Of a stretch of DNA of 64,000 nt, positions 53,596 through 62,395 are shown in pieces. Each line of letters begins with the position of its first letter. The first letter of the stretch is position 1. The translations under genes were made by a program, and so were the position numbers. The notes below the pieces were generated by a model. The model had not been told where the DNA came from and did no database searches. It saw nothing but the letters and a program-made list of their open reading frames with translations. Location of the stretch: the NCBI GenBank assembly GCA_038749025.1, contig JBCDIL010000015.1, positions 25,492 to 89,491 of the forward strand, given 5' to 3'. The stretch is from JBCAXA01 sp038749025 (lineage in GTDB: Bacteria > Pseudomonadota > Gammaproteobacteria > Steroidobacterales > Woeseiaceae).

Positions 53596-54105
53596 ATGCG
53601 CGGCCGCTACGGCGCCTACCGCTGGAGTACCGTTGTCGCACTGTTGCTCACAACACTCGCGGCCGGTGCTCACCAGCAGCAACAGTCGGTCACCCGCGTC
53701 TTGTTTAATCCACGAACCGGGAATATCGAGGTCATGCATCGGTTTTTGATACACGACGCAGAGCATGCCGTTCAGGCCGTCGTTGGTTCGGATGCCGATG
53801 TCCTAGCGTCAGACCGTTCGCGACAACAATTCGCGACCTATATCCACAAGCAGTTTCGACTTACCGACCAAAACGGTGACGCGATACCACTGACCCTGGT
53901 CGGTGAGGAGCTCGACGGCCCCTTTCTGTGGGTTTACGCCGAGGCGCCGGCGCGTCAGGGAATTACTGCATTGGTTCTCGCCCACGATACGTTGCATGAG
54001 CTTTGGCCCGAGCAGCTTAATTTAGTCAATGTCGAGCGCAATGACGAAACTCGTTCGGCCGTGCTCGGCGGCAACAACCGAGAAGTGACGGTTCAGCTGC
54101 CTTAA
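53596..54105 (+). CDS. Exported DUF6702-type protein (second copy)
   Basis: A 169-residue protein from ATG 53596, starting two bases after the M1 peptidase stop, so it is part of the same unit. The signal peptide (WSTVVALLLTTLAAG) is cut before AHQQQQS. Mature part contains GNIEVMHRFLIHDAEHAVQ, FRLTDQNGDAIPL and LWVYAEAPA, the same plan as the DUF6702-like gene at 41398. Such proteins are seen next to M1 peptidases in other bacteria. Function unknown. Shares four bases with the convergent methyltransferase gene. Confidence 0.72.
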   Translation: MRGRYGAYRWSTVVALLLTTLAAGAHQQQQSVTRVLFNPRTGNIEVMHRFLIHDAEHAVQAVVGSDADVLASDRSRQQFATYIHKQFRLTDQNGDAIPLTLVGEELDGPFLWVYAEAPARQGITALVLAHDTLHELWPEQLNLVNVERNDETRSAVLGGNNREVTVQLP

Positions 54106-54797
54106 GCGCGCCCGAACCAGCCACGCCATGTAAAGGCAGCGTAGAACATCGTCACGTTCGATAACCCAGCCTCCCGAAGAATCTTCTCGTCGACCTCGGG
54201 CTCAAGCACGTGCAGATTGTCGGCGACGTCTTGTCGGCCTCGTTCGGCTAGCGCCGGGTCGACGCCCGACGCTGTCGTGAACGCTTGATGTCGCGCGAGC
54301 CATTGCGAGCGGTGCGCCTCATCTTGAGGAAAGCTGCAGTGTGCGGTTATGAACATCGCGCCGGGTTTCATACGGCGGACGATATCCGCAACAGTATCTA
54401 GGCGCTCTGCCGCATCCAGAAAATGCAGGGTGAGGAAACTCGTCGCTGCGTCATACGGCCCGAGCGGTGCATCATCGATGTAACCATGGTGTAGTGAGAC
54501 CCGACTGTTGAGTTCACCGAGCCGTTCTGCTGCCGCGTCAAGCATGGGCTTCGCCGGATCAACACCTTGGAACGTCCAGCCTGGGTTGTCTGTCGCAAAT
54601 GCCTCAAGCTCCAGTCCACCGCCGGCGCCGTGAACCAGTACGTGCGCGGTAGGCGGTGCATGTTCTCTCATCAGAACACTGGCCATACGGTGGACGGCGT
54701 TAAACCCCGGCACGAACTTCGCCGGCCCATCCGCATAGTGGCTGGCGTGCTCTGGGTCTTTAAAGATATTAACGAAATCGTTTTGTGGTTCGGTCAT
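54102..54797 (-). CDS. Class I SAM-dependent methyltransferase
   Basis: A 231-residue methyltransferase from ATG 54797. The family plan is clear: VLVHGAGGGLELEAF is motif I (GxGxG region), FQGVDPAKPMLDAA follows, then YDAATSFLTLHFLD and PGAMFITAHCS. S-adenosylmethionine is the donor; the acceptor is unknown. Upstream frame positions to 54932 look non-coding. It is convergent with DUF6702 at its 3' end (bases TTAA shared) and divergent from mogA. Confidence 0.87.
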   Translation of the reverse strand: MTEPQNDFVNIFKDPEHASHYADGPAKFVPGFNAVHRMASVLMREHAPPTAHVLVHGAGGGLELEAFATDNPGWTFQGVDPAKPMLDAAAERLGELNSRVSLHHGYIDDAPLGPYDAATSFLTLHFLDAAERLDTVADIVRRMKPGAMFITAHCSFPQDEAHRSQWLARHQAFTTASGVDPALAERGRQDVADNLHVLEPEVDEKILREAGLSNVTMFYAAFTWRGWFGRA

Positions 54798-54924
54798 CGG
54801 CGAACTCGGCGAATTATCCGTCGTTGAATTGTGCCTGGACCAGGCGAGCTTAGTATAACGAGCGCATGACAGCGGTATCACGGATGCCTGATACTTGGCG
54901 AACAGATGTTGAACTTGGTGGACT

Positions 54925-55458
54925 ATGAGCACGATTCATATTGGTGTCATTAACGTTTCAGATCGCGCTGCAGCCGGTGTTTACGACGACGTTCCTGGCA
55001 AGGCTGTTGTTGCGACATTGCGCGAGTACCTGAAGACACCGTTTGAACCGGTCTACCGGGTCATCCCCGACGAGCAGCCCGAACTCGAGGCCGCCATGGT
55101 TGAGATGGCGGACGAGCATAGCTGCTGTTTAGTAGTAACCACTGGAGGCACCGGTCCTGCGCCACGGGATGTGACGCCCGAGGCAACAACAGCCGTTTGT
55201 CAGAAAATGCTGCCCGGTTTTGGCGAGCTGATGCGAACAACGTCGTTGCAATACGTTCCCACGGCGATCCTGTCGCGGCAAACGGCAGGGGTCCGTGGAC
55301 AAACACTCATTCTGAATCTGCCGGGCCGACCAAAGGCGATCCGTGAATGCCTCGATGCCGTTTTTCCGGCCATCCCTTATTGCATTGATTTGATCGAAGG
55401 CCCTCGGCTAGAAACCGACGAGGACGTGATTCGGGCGTTTCGGCCCCGTGGCGCCTAG
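54925..55458 (+). CDS. mogA: Molybdopterin adenylyltransferase MogA
   Basis: A 177-residue enzyme that adenylates molybdopterin before molybdenum insertion. The start IHIGVINVSDRAAAGVYDD, the TTGGTGPAPRDVTPEAT loop and LNLPGRPKAIRECLDAVFPAIPYCIDLIEGP match MogA/MoaB proteins well, with the longer MogA-type length. Start ATG at 54925. No other molybdenum cofactor gene is nearby. It is probably transcribed alone. Confidence 0.94.
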   Translation: MSTIHIGVINVSDRAAAGVYDDVPGKAVVATLREYLKTPFEPVYRVIPDEQPELEAAMVEMADEHSCCLVVTTGGTGPAPRDVTPEATTAVCQKMLPGFGELMRTTSLQYVPTAILSRQTAGVRGQTLILNLPGRPKAIRECLDAVFPAIPYCIDLIEGPRLETDEDVIRAFRPRGA

Positions 55459-55490
55459 CAACAGCGGCGTCGGTACAACCAGACACCACG

Positions 55491-55856
55491 CTAATTAAGC
55501 GTATATCGTTTTAGGGTATCCAGTGGCACCCGCTCCAGGGCTCGCCGGTGAGTCGCTTTTAGGTCAACTGGCGGCGCCATGCCATGGCGCTCTGCCTCAG
55601 CCCAACGACTGGCGCACAGACACCAACGGTCTCCGGGCTTGAGGCCCGGAAACCCATACTCAGGCCGTGGCGTGACGAGGTCGTTGCCTTGGGCGCGAGA
55701 GAAGGTCAGGAACTCCTCCGTCAGCACAGCACAAACCGTGTGTGACCCTGCATCCTGACCGCTGGTGTTGCAGCAGCCATCACGGAAAAAGCCTGTCACC
55801 GGATCGGTCCCGCAGGGTTCCAACGGCTCGCCGAAAACATTCAATGAGTCATCCAT
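55491..55856 (-). CDS. DUF2237 family protein
   Basis: A 121-residue cytoplasmic protein from ATG 55856. It matches the DUF2237 pattern LNVFGEPLEPCGTDPVTGFFRDGCCNT and GDRWCLCASRWAEAERHGMAPP with conserved cysteines in pairs (CC and CLC), which might bind metal or a cofactor. Function unknown in this family. It is a single gene; 113 bases separate it from DUF4240 on the same strand. Confidence 0.9.
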   Translation of the reverse strand: MDDSLNVFGEPLEPCGTDPVTGFFRDGCCNTSGQDAGSHTVCAVLTEEFLTFSRAQGNDLVTPRPEYGFPGLKPGDRWCLCASRWAEAERHGMAPPVDLKATHRRALERVPLDTLKRYTLN

Positions 55857-55969
55857 AGCGACGATTATGCCTACCGCCGCCAGAAAAACACGCGAGCGCG
55901 AGCTTTCGATCCACCGTGAGGAAATCACGATGGCCAATGACGCAGCGACTCGCAGCCTCGCCGTAGCGC

Positions 55970-56587
55970 TCACCAAGCGAAAAAAGCCAGTTCCGGGTGC
56001 TTGAGTACAGCCAGGTGTTCGTTGAACTGACGCCCACCGGTGTCGGTGTATTCAAACCGGTCGAACGGCAACTCTCGGCCGGTTAGGTGCTGGTAAGCCT
56101 TGTCGGCGCAATACTCGAGACCCTCGTAGGTCTGGAGGCTCGATTCACGAACGGCGAAGAAAAACAGCAATCGTGGAAAGCGTAGCGACCAATAGAACTT
56201 ATTTTTGCCTTGGCCAATCCACCACGTACAGAAGTAGTGAAACAAATCGTCAGAACAACCGCCATTGAGCGCGTATGCGCGTTCCCAGTGCCGAAAGTGG
56301 TTGGCCCGATTAAACAGAGCAACGAACGCCCGTTGAAAAGCAATGATATCGGCAGGCAACTCACCTTCGAGTAGCTCCGTAAGCTCTTCGATCTGCTGTT
56401 CGTAATTGCCATGACTTCTTTGGTGCGCGCCGTGAATAAGCGCCCAGAATCGATCCTCGTCCATCAAGCCATCAACATTCGTGCCCTGCAATGGCGAAAA
56501 CCCTGGGTAGGGTGGGAAATCAAGAACAGTGCGGTACAGAACGCGCAACAGAAACAGCGAGACGACTAACGTTATTGCAACGGGCAA
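55970..56587 (-). CDS. DUF4240-type protein with N-terminal helix
   Basis: A 205-residue protein starting at TTG 56587. A hydrophobic helix (ITLVVSLFLLRVLY) precedes the DUF4240-like core, which begins MDEDRFWALIHGAHQRSHG and continues with LPADIIAFQRAFVALF and CADKAYQHLTGRELPF. An internal ATG at 56464 would give the core alone, but the N-terminal helix looks genuine. DUF4240 proteins often lie beside immunity genes; none is evident. Function unknown. Confidence 0.75.
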   Translation of the reverse strand: MPVAITLVVSLFLLRVLYRTVLDFPPYPGFSPLQGTNVDGLMDEDRFWALIHGAHQRSHGNYEQQIEELTELLEGELPADIIAFQRAFVALFNRANHFRHWERAYALNGGCSDDLFHYFCTWWIGQGKNKFYWSLRFPRLLFFFAVRESSLQTYEGLEYCADKAYQHLTGRELPFDRFEYTDTGGRQFNEHLAVLKHPELAFFAW

Positions 56588-56711
56588 CGTAATACTCTCT
56601 GCGCTTAAGACGGTCGTTGGGTGGCGCGACGTTCGAACCGCATGCCGATTGATTCATATCTTGCTGATATTACGCTCATGGTCTCGTCACCCGACGTGCT
56701 ATCGCAACGGA

Positions 56712-57878
56712 TCAACTTGTGCGGCACAAATAGGCGAACACATCGTCGACCATCGCCTCGCAGCGTTCGAGCTCAGCGGGATCGATAAACTCGTTCGGCT
56801 GATGCGCTTGGTCGATGGAACCCGGCCCGCAAACGACACCGCTGATGCCGGCACGTTGGAAAATCCCTGCTTCCGTCGCGAACGACACCTCACCGGAACC
56901 GCCGGGGCGAACGCCGCTTAAGCCCTGGACCCAACGCTCTGCTTTCTCGTCGGGCTCTGGCAATAGCGGCGGTACGCGGCCGATCCGGGTGGTTCCGATT
57001 GACGCCTCAGGCGCAAACTCTTGGAGATCAGCGAGCACCTCGTCCGCTATGAATGCCTGCACCGCATCGAAGATCCGGTCGGGGTCTTCGCCGGGTAAGC
57101 TGCGGTACTCCCACAGAAACTCACAATGCGTCGGCAGGATATTGACGGCGGTCCCGCCTTGAATCGTTCCGACTTGAACCGTTGTCCACGGCGGCTCGCA
57201 GCCGGAGGCACCGGCCGACTGACGCCGGCTGCGACCAAGACTGTCAAGGTGCTCGATAATACGCGCCGCCGCGAATATGGCGCCGGCGCCGCGGTGCGGT
57301 TGGCTAGAGTGCGCAGCCTTGCCCGTCACCACGGTGCGAAATGAATTAATCGATTTGTGAGCGCGAATGACATGCATTGTCGATGGCTCACCGATAATGG
57401 CGTAATCTGGCCGTGCAAAATGCGCGAGCGCATCGTCGATCATGCTCGCAGCGCCCAGACAACCGACTTCCTCGTCGTAAGACAGCGCAAGGTACAGTGG
57501 CTTGGATAGTGCGTTGGTACTGAGCATTGGAAGTCGCGATAGAAAAACCGCCGCAAAACCTTTCATGTCGACGCTGCCGCGTCCGTAGAGCAATCCGTCT
57601 CGTTCGGTCAACACGAACGGATCGGTCTGCCAATCCTGGCCCTCGACAGGTACGACATCGGTATGGCCGGATAGCACAACGCCACCGGGGGCGTCGGGTC
57701 CAATCGCAGCAAACAGGTTGGCCTTATTACGTTCGGTGTTCCAAGTCCTTCGGCAACGGGCCCCAAAATCGTCGAGGTACTCCTCGACCCAATCGATCAG
57801 CGCAAGGTTCGAGTCCCGCGAGACAGTCGGGAAGGCCACGAGTCGGCGCAACATGTCTATCGAATTCAGCGTAGTCAT
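56712..57878 (-). CDS. argE: Acetylornithine deacetylase ArgE
   Basis: A 388-residue M20 deacetylase in arginine biosynthesis, converting N-acetylornithine to ornithine. Metal residues: SGHTDVVPV (His, Asp), GRGSVDMKGF (bridging Asp), SYDEEVGCLG (Glu), IGEPS and the closing GPGSIDQAHQPNEFI (His). Length and order match ArgE. Start ATG at 57878. It follows the symporter by eight bases on the same strand and is probably co-transcribed, though the link is not functional as far as I can see. Confidence 0.93.
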   Translation of the reverse strand: MTTLNSIDMLRRLVAFPTVSRDSNLALIDWVEEYLDDFGARCRRTWNTERNKANLFAAIGPDAPGGVVLSGHTDVVPVEGQDWQTDPFVLTERDGLLYGRGSVDMKGFAAVFLSRLPMLSTNALSKPLYLALSYDEEVGCLGAASMIDDALAHFARPDYAIIGEPSTMHVIRAHKSINSFRTVVTGKAAHSSQPHRGAGAIFAAARIIEHLDSLGRSRRQSAGASGCEPPWTTVQVGTIQGGTAVNILPTHCEFLWEYRSLPGEDPDRIFDAVQAFIADEVLADLQEFAPEASIGTTRIGRVPPLLPEPDEKAERWVQGLSGVRPGGSGEVSFATEAGIFQRAGISGVVCGPGSIDQAHQPNEFIDPAELERCEAMVDDVFAYLCRTS

Positions 57879-57886
57879 CGATTTCC

Positions 57887-59362
57887 TTAGATCGTTGGAG
57901 CAACCGGGTTCACGTACGTGTCGACATGCGCATCGTCCTGCTGAGTGGTCAGCATCGACACCAAGACTAGCGCGAGTACGTGCGCCACCAAGCCCAGTAG
58001 CCCTTCGTGCACATCAATCGGCTTTAATTCCGGCAAGAAAAAGAACACCAGCGTCGTTGCACCACCAACGACAAGACCGGCGATCACGCCCGGTGTGGTC
58101 GCTCGTCGCCAAAACAAGGCCGCTACAACAGCTGGCGCCAACTGCGCGATTATCCCATAAGACGTCAGCAACAGAACGACAAGGGAAACACCCTCAGTCA
58201 CCGCAAAGAAATACGCGACGGCACCAAAAACCACGATAAACGTCCGAATCAATTGGCGCTGCCGTGTCTCGCTCAGCGATAAGAATGGATGTAGACCGTC
58301 TTCGACGGCGACGGCGGCCGTCGCGTGAATTAGCGCATCACCGGTGGACATCGATGCCGACAAGGCCCCTGCGCAGAACAGGCCAACAACGATAACGGGC
58401 AGCTCTACGTTCAAGATAAGATACGGCAAGATAAAGTCTGGCTGCGATAACGAATCGACAAACAAAACGCCAGCAAAACCGATCAGAAAGACAGGCACCA
58501 AAAACAATTGAAAGGTGGGAAACCACACAACGGTGCGACGAATGATCCGCTCATCGCGCGCGGTAAACGCCTTCATGAACAGATGCGGCCACATCGTTAT
58601 ACCCACGGCGCTAACGAGAATGGCACTGGAGTACGCACCCCAGCTCCACGGCTGACCGGCCGCTGTTAGACCCGGTAGCTCCAGCAACTCGGGGCGCTCG
58701 GCAATGATCGCCTCGAACATCGGACCGATACCCCCGTACAACGCCGTCGGCAAATAGAGGCCAAGACTCCAAGCGATGGCGATCATAAACACACCTTGTA
58801 GCGTGTTAGTCCAACCGACAGCACTAACGCCACTGATGAGCACGTAGACCACGACGATGCCGTAGGCAGCCGCGGCACCCGCCCACAGCGGCACACGGCC
58901 CTCGGTAACCGCCTCGATCACAATACCGGCACCGCGCATCTGCAAGGTAATGTACGGAATCAACGCAGCGATACTGATCACAGCGATGACCAACGACAGT
59001 CCACGAGACCGAAATCGGCCCGTCAAGAACTGAGCTTGCGTCACTTGTCCGAAGCGCCGACCAATCCGCGCCGCCTTCGGACCGATCACATACCAAGGCG
59101 CCATACCGAGAACGCCGTACGACAGAATGTAAAAGGCTGCCGCCCCACGCGAATACGCCCAACCCGGGCCACCCAAGAACGCAAAGGCCGAAAACACCGT
59201 TGCACCGGTGACGAAGTACATGACCAAAAAACCGAAGTTACGGTCACCGGCGACAAATCCGTCAACGGTAGCCGATGTACCGCGCCCCGCCCGCAGGCCG
59301 ACCCAAAGCGTTAACGCTAGGTAGGCCACGATCATGGCCAGAATAACCATCCATTGGTCCAT
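57887..59362 (-). CDS. Sodium:solute symporter (SSS family), second copy
   Basis: A 491-residue transporter with 13 or so hydrophobic segments. Residues such as SATVDGFVAGDRNFGFLVM (the loop after helix one), ATVFSAFAFLGGPGWAYSRG and SASMSTGDALIHATAAV are typical of SSS transporters, the last matching their sodium-binding helix. The DUF3311-like gene before it (gap of two bases) is a frequent small partner. The substrate is unknown; such pairs often carry acetate-like or amino-acid substrates. ArgE follows. Confidence 0.9.
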   Translation of the reverse strand: MDQWMVILAMIVAYLALTLWVGLRAGRGTSATVDGFVAGDRNFGFLVMYFVTGATVFSAFAFLGGPGWAYSRGAAAFYILSYGVLGMAPWYVIGPKAARIGRRFGQVTQAQFLTGRFRSRGLSLVIAVISIAALIPYITLQMRGAGIVIEAVTEGRVPLWAGAAAAYGIVVVYVLISGVSAVGWTNTLQGVFMIAIAWSLGLYLPTALYGGIGPMFEAIIAERPELLELPGLTAAGQPWSWGAYSSAILVSAVGITMWPHLFMKAFTARDERIIRRTVVWFPTFQLFLVPVFLIGFAGVLFVDSLSQPDFILPYLILNVELPVIVVGLFCAGALSASMSTGDALIHATAAVAVEDGLHPFLSLSETRQRQLIRTFIVVFGAVAYFFAVTEGVSLVVLLLTSYGIIAQLAPAVVAALFWRRATTPGVIAGLVVGGATTLVFFFLPELKPIDVHEGLLGLVAHVLALVLVSMLTTQQDDAHVDTYVNPVAPTI

Positions 59363-59364
59363 TG

Positions 59365-59574
59365 CTAGCGCCGACCTTTGTTTTCAAACCAATCGAGTAC
59401 CAGCAGCATGACCCAGCCGAGCAGAATCCAACCTATGGACCAGGCCATCGATAACGGGATGCCGATGATCAGTGGTTTGGGCGATCGAAACAGCGTGGCG
59501 ACCGGCCAGGTTACGGCCAGCAGATAAACAAGAAAAAAGCCGATAGCGAGACGGCGAATCAGAGTCTTTGGCAA
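59365..59574 (-). CDS. Small membrane partner of the symporter (DUF3311-like)
   Basis: About 69 residues from a TTG at 59574, where the family pattern begins (LPKTLIRRLAIGFFLVYLLAV, then IIGIPLSMAWSIGWILLGWVML). A GTG at 59682 in frame would lengthen it by 36 residues of unlikely content and would leave only 22 bases before the pnuC start. GGCGGA precedes the TTG. Such short two-helix proteins occur directly upstream of SSS transporters and probably assist them. The start is uncertain; the gene itself is convincing from context. Confidence 0.7.
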   Translation of the reverse strand: MPKTLIRRLAIGFFLVYLLAVTWPVATLFRSPKPLIIGIPLSMAWSIGWILLGWVMLLVLDWFENKGRR

Positions 59575-59704
59575 TTGTCCGCCCAGGGAAGAGCAGCCCG
59601 CAGTATGCGTCACCGAAGTCGGCGGGACAAACGGCGCTGAGAGTGCGCTAGCACCAAGCTTTGTTATGCTCGAAACACGCACTTGCTCCTGACGTCGTTA
59701 CCCC

Positions 59705-60352
59705 TTGAACGCCATCATCGACTACTTTTCCGGCCCACTCGGCAAGATTGAACTCGTCGCGACTGTTTTGTTGATGGTGAACGTGTATTTGCTCGGTAAA
59801 CAGCGGCTGAGTAACTACTGGTTCGGACTGGCTGGCGTATTGCTGTTCGGTTACTTGTTCCGCGAATACAAGCTTTACTCCGATATGTTGCTGCAGTGGG
59901 TTTTCTATGCGCCGCTGCAGATTGTCGGTTTCGTTTTGTGGAAGTACGGCCGGACATTGGGTGCTACCGCCAAACCGACTGAAACGAACAGCATGCGGGT
60001 GGTTATGCTGTCGGCTCGCTACTGGCCCGTTGTTATCTTTCTCGTTGTTGGCTCGGCCGCCTTGCTGGGTAAAACCATGGCAGCGAACACCGATGCAAGT
60101 TTTCCTTATGCCGATGCGCTAACGACGACGATGAGTATTGCTGCCAGCATTCTGATGCTGAAGAAGATCCTTGAGAATTGGATCTTGTGGATCATAATGG
60201 ATTTGATCGCGATACCGGTCTATTACTTTAAGGAACTGTACGTAACGTCTGGCTTGTATGTCGTGTTTTTGGCGCTGGCGGTACTGGGCTTGATGCGATG
60301 GCTGAACGACTACCGAGCACAAACACTTGGTCGGGTGTCCAGTGAGCACTAG
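59705..60352 (+). CDS. pnuC: Nicotinamide riboside transporter PnuC
   Basis: A 215-residue membrane transporter for nicotinamide riboside. Starts at TTG with the opening YFSGPLGKIELVATVLLMVNVYLL; the NYWFGLAGVLLFGYLF, LQWVFYAPLQIVGFVLW and ENWILWIIMDLIAIPVYYFK segments fit the seven-helix PnuC fold with the W-rich substrate region. The NadR start lies inside its last codons (11-base overlap). Together they take up and phosphorylate nicotinamide riboside for NAD. Confidence 0.93.
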   Translation: MNAIIDYFSGPLGKIELVATVLLMVNVYLLGKQRLSNYWFGLAGVLLFGYLFREYKLYSDMLLQWVFYAPLQIVGFVLWKYGRTLGATAKPTETNSMRVVMLSARYWPVVIFLVVGSAALLGKTMAANTDASFPYADALTTTMSIAASILMLKKILENWILWIIMDLIAIPVYYFKELYVTSGLYVVFLALAVLGLMRWLNDYRAQTLGRVSSEH

Positions 60353-61370
60353 TCGAGGCATCACACTTGGCAAGTTCCTACCGTTGCACAAAGGCCACGA
60401 GCTATTGCTGCGCGCTGCCGCAATGCACTGCGACGAACTGACCATTCTTGTCGGTACAACGCCCGATGACGCGTTCAGTTTCGAGCGGCGCGCGAAGTGG
60501 ATTCGCTCACTGTTAGCGAGGTCACCCACCACAGTGCGCGCCTCAATTGATGTTGTTGCTGACCCAGACCCGAATCCACAGGTCGAAAAGGACGCCGCCG
60601 GTACCGTGGTTGACGAGTCGTACTGGTCGCAGTGGTTGCAGCAAAATCGAATGGCGTTAGCCAATGTCGATACCGTATTTACATCTGACCGGTATGGCGC
60701 CGAAGTCGCAAAACGCATCGGCGCGCGGTGGTTTCCTGTCGACCCTGATCGAGAAGCGGTACCGATTGCGGCGAGTCAAATCCGAGCGGATACTCGTAGC
60801 CATTTCAGCGCGATCAGTGATGTGGCTAAACCCGATGTAGCAACAACGGTCGCCGTCGTCGGCGCTGAATCTACAGGGAAGTCGACGCTCGTCAAAGCGC
60901 TCGCCAAACACTATGGCACGAGCTATGCCCCGGAATGGGGTCGGATCGTCAGTGAAGCGCACGCAGAACTGACAAAGCGCGATTTCGACCACATCATATC
61001 GATGCAAACGGAGTTGATTCGTACCGCACAACGCACCAGTAACGGCTTATGTTTCGCCGATACAGAGGCCATAACGACGGCATTATTTGCGCCCATCTAT
61101 TTGCATGATGAACACGCAGCCTCGTGGCGATGTGCCAAGGCGCAATCGTTCGCGCTTTATCTGGTGCTGGACCCAGCGGTACCCTGGATTGATGATGGCA
61201 CTCGGGTACTCGATACGGCGCAACGCGATGCATTCCACCAAGCGCTTGTCGGTGCGCTAGAGCGTTTAAACAAGCCTTACCGACTCGTTGGCGGCGACTC
61301 GTACAGTTCACGAGAAGAGGCTGCACGGTCAGCGGTTGACAACCTGACGAGCCGGTTCGGTCCGGTATGA
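60342..61370 (+). CDS. nadR: NadR-type NMN adenylyltransferase/ribosylnicotinamide kinase
   Basis: A 342-residue bifunctional enzyme of NAD salvage, starting at GTG 60342 within the pnuC stop region. The N-terminal domain is the nucleotidyltransferase (GKFLPLHKGHEL with the HxGH motif and ASQIRADTR). The C-terminal kinase begins VVGAESTGKSTLVKAL (Walker A) and phosphorylates nicotinamide riboside. The helix-turn-helix regulator domain found at the start of enterobacterial NadR is absent, so this is an enzyme without a repressor part. It works with PnuC immediately upstream. Confidence 0.93.
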   Translation: MSTSRGITLGKFLPLHKGHELLLRAAAMHCDELTILVGTTPDDAFSFERRAKWIRSLLARSPTTVRASIDVVADPDPNPQVEKDAAGTVVDESYWSQWLQQNRMALANVDTVFTSDRYGAEVAKRIGARWFPVDPDREAVPIAASQIRADTRSHFSAISDVAKPDVATTVAVVGAESTGKSTLVKALAKHYGTSYAPEWGRIVSEAHAELTKRDFDHIISMQTELIRTAQRTSNGLCFADTEAITTALFAPIYLHDEHAASWRCAKAQSFALYLVLDPAVPWIDDGTRVLDTAQRDAFHQALVGALERLNKPYRLVGGDSYSSREEAARSAVDNLTSRFGPV

Positions 61371-61489
61371 TGCACCTCGTAACGCCCCGGTGTGTTGAAA
61401 TATTCACTCGCATCAACAGCCAAACTGGTCGCCGTGGAAATAACGCTGGCGGCTAAGACAGTAAGCAGTCCGTATTGGCTGTAAGGCAC
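61277..61489 (-). CDS. Doubtful small exported protein on the minus strand
   Basis: A 70-residue frame starting at GTG 61489 with a signal-like beginning (YGLLTVLAASVISTATSLAVDA), overlapping the last 94 bases of nadR on the opposite strand. No ribosome site is evident, and most of the second half is the antisense of nadR. It may be the start of a decayed gene or chance; only the signal-like segment in the intergenic part argues for it. Confidence 0.2.
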   Translation of the reverse strand: MPYSQYGLLTVLAASVISTATSLAVDASEYFNTPGRYEVHHTGPNRLVRLSTADRAASSRELYESPPTSR

Positions 61490-61570
61490 GATTCGAGATA
61501 ATCACCCAGCAAGCGACACCGCTATCGAGATGTCAGTCAAATTCAGTCGTTTGATTGCACCGGAGTAGCC

Positions 61571-62308
61571 ATGCAACAAGACTACAAGAAACTTTGGTTA
61601 TGGATGGTCGTCCCGCTCATTGCGACGCAGCTGACCATCGCGATGGATTATTGGGGTGATTTCACTCGCAACCCGTGGGCCGTTCACATTCACTATTGGA
61701 ATGCGAGTCTTTGGTATGTCTTTCTGATTTCCCAACCGCGCCTCTTTGCAGCCGGTAACTTAGCCAGTCACCGAACATGGGGAATGGTGGGCCTGCTGCT
61801 CGCTGGAGGTTTGATTTTTCTCGGTGTTGGGCAACTGAATCGGGACATCGTCTACGCCAACTTTGCGCGCGACAATCCAGGCGGCATGGGACCGTTCGAA
61901 CCCTGGTTCTTTTTTCAGGTCATGCTGATTGAGATTATTCTGATCACCGCGTTCGCCATCGCAATCACTATGGCGATCGTGAAGCGCAAGTCGCTCCGGG
62001 ACCACGGCTGGTGGATGGCTTCTACCGCGTTTCTGATCATGATGCCGGCACTCGGACGTGGCATACAGAACTTATGGATTGGGATCTATGGGTTCGTTCC
62101 CGAGGCAAAGCGCGTATTGACCGAACCGATCTACCTTACCCAGTTCATCATTATTTCGATGACGCTGCTTTTCGCTTGGCGGTTTAAACAGCTGCGGCAT
62201 CCGGCGACTATTCTGGCTATTGCCGCCAATGCGACGTTGTTTGTTCTGGAGCCTGTCGCCCGATCGGCTGCCGTCCAGGCGTTCTTCCGGTCGTTCATTG
62301 CGCATTGA
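61571..62308 (+). CDS. Six-to-seven-helix membrane protein, unknown
   Basis: A 245-residue integral membrane protein with about seven helices: LWLWMVVPLIATQLTIA, HIHYWNASLWYVFLISQ, WGMVGLLLAGGLIFLGV, FFQVMLIEIILITAFAIAITMA, TAFLIMMPALGRGIQNLW and further ones. Several histidines and an HRTWG motif recall haem- or metal-binding membrane proteins, but I cannot assign it. Start ATG at 61571 has GGAG upstream. It stands between nadR and the TonB receptor, convergent with the latter. Confidence 0.7.
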   Translation: MQQDYKKLWLWMVVPLIATQLTIAMDYWGDFTRNPWAVHIHYWNASLWYVFLISQPRLFAAGNLASHRTWGMVGLLLAGGLIFLGVGQLNRDIVYANFARDNPGGMGPFEPWFFFQVMLIEIILITAFAIAITMAIVKRKSLRDHGWWMASTAFLIMMPALGRGIQNLWIGIYGFVPEAKRVLTEPIYLTQFIIISMTLLFAWRFKQLRHPATILAIAANATLFVLEPVARSAAVQAFFRSFIAH

Positions 62309-62357
62309 TCGTAGACTGCTGTTCGAGCACGCGACAAGAGGCGGTTACTAGACGTGC

Positions 62358-62390
62358 ATCGCTCCGCCGCTGCAACAGCGACGGAGCGAT
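62358..62390. terminator. Long hairpin between two converging genes
   Basis: ATCGCTCCG at 62358-62366 pairs with CGGAGCGAT at 62382-62390, and inside it CGCTG (62368-62372) pairs with CAGCG (62376-62380) around CAA, with one mismatch. It lies between the unknown membrane gene and the TonB receptor, which converge here. There is no full T-run, only TTTC after it on the plus strand, so a bidirectional terminator is probable but not certain. Confidence 0.6.
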
Positions 62391-62395
62391 TTCGG

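Noticed and set aside
55868..56004. Short plus-strand frame between DUF2237 and DUF4240 genes
   Set aside because: It would overlap the end of DUF4240; the peptide is short, charged and without signal or family.
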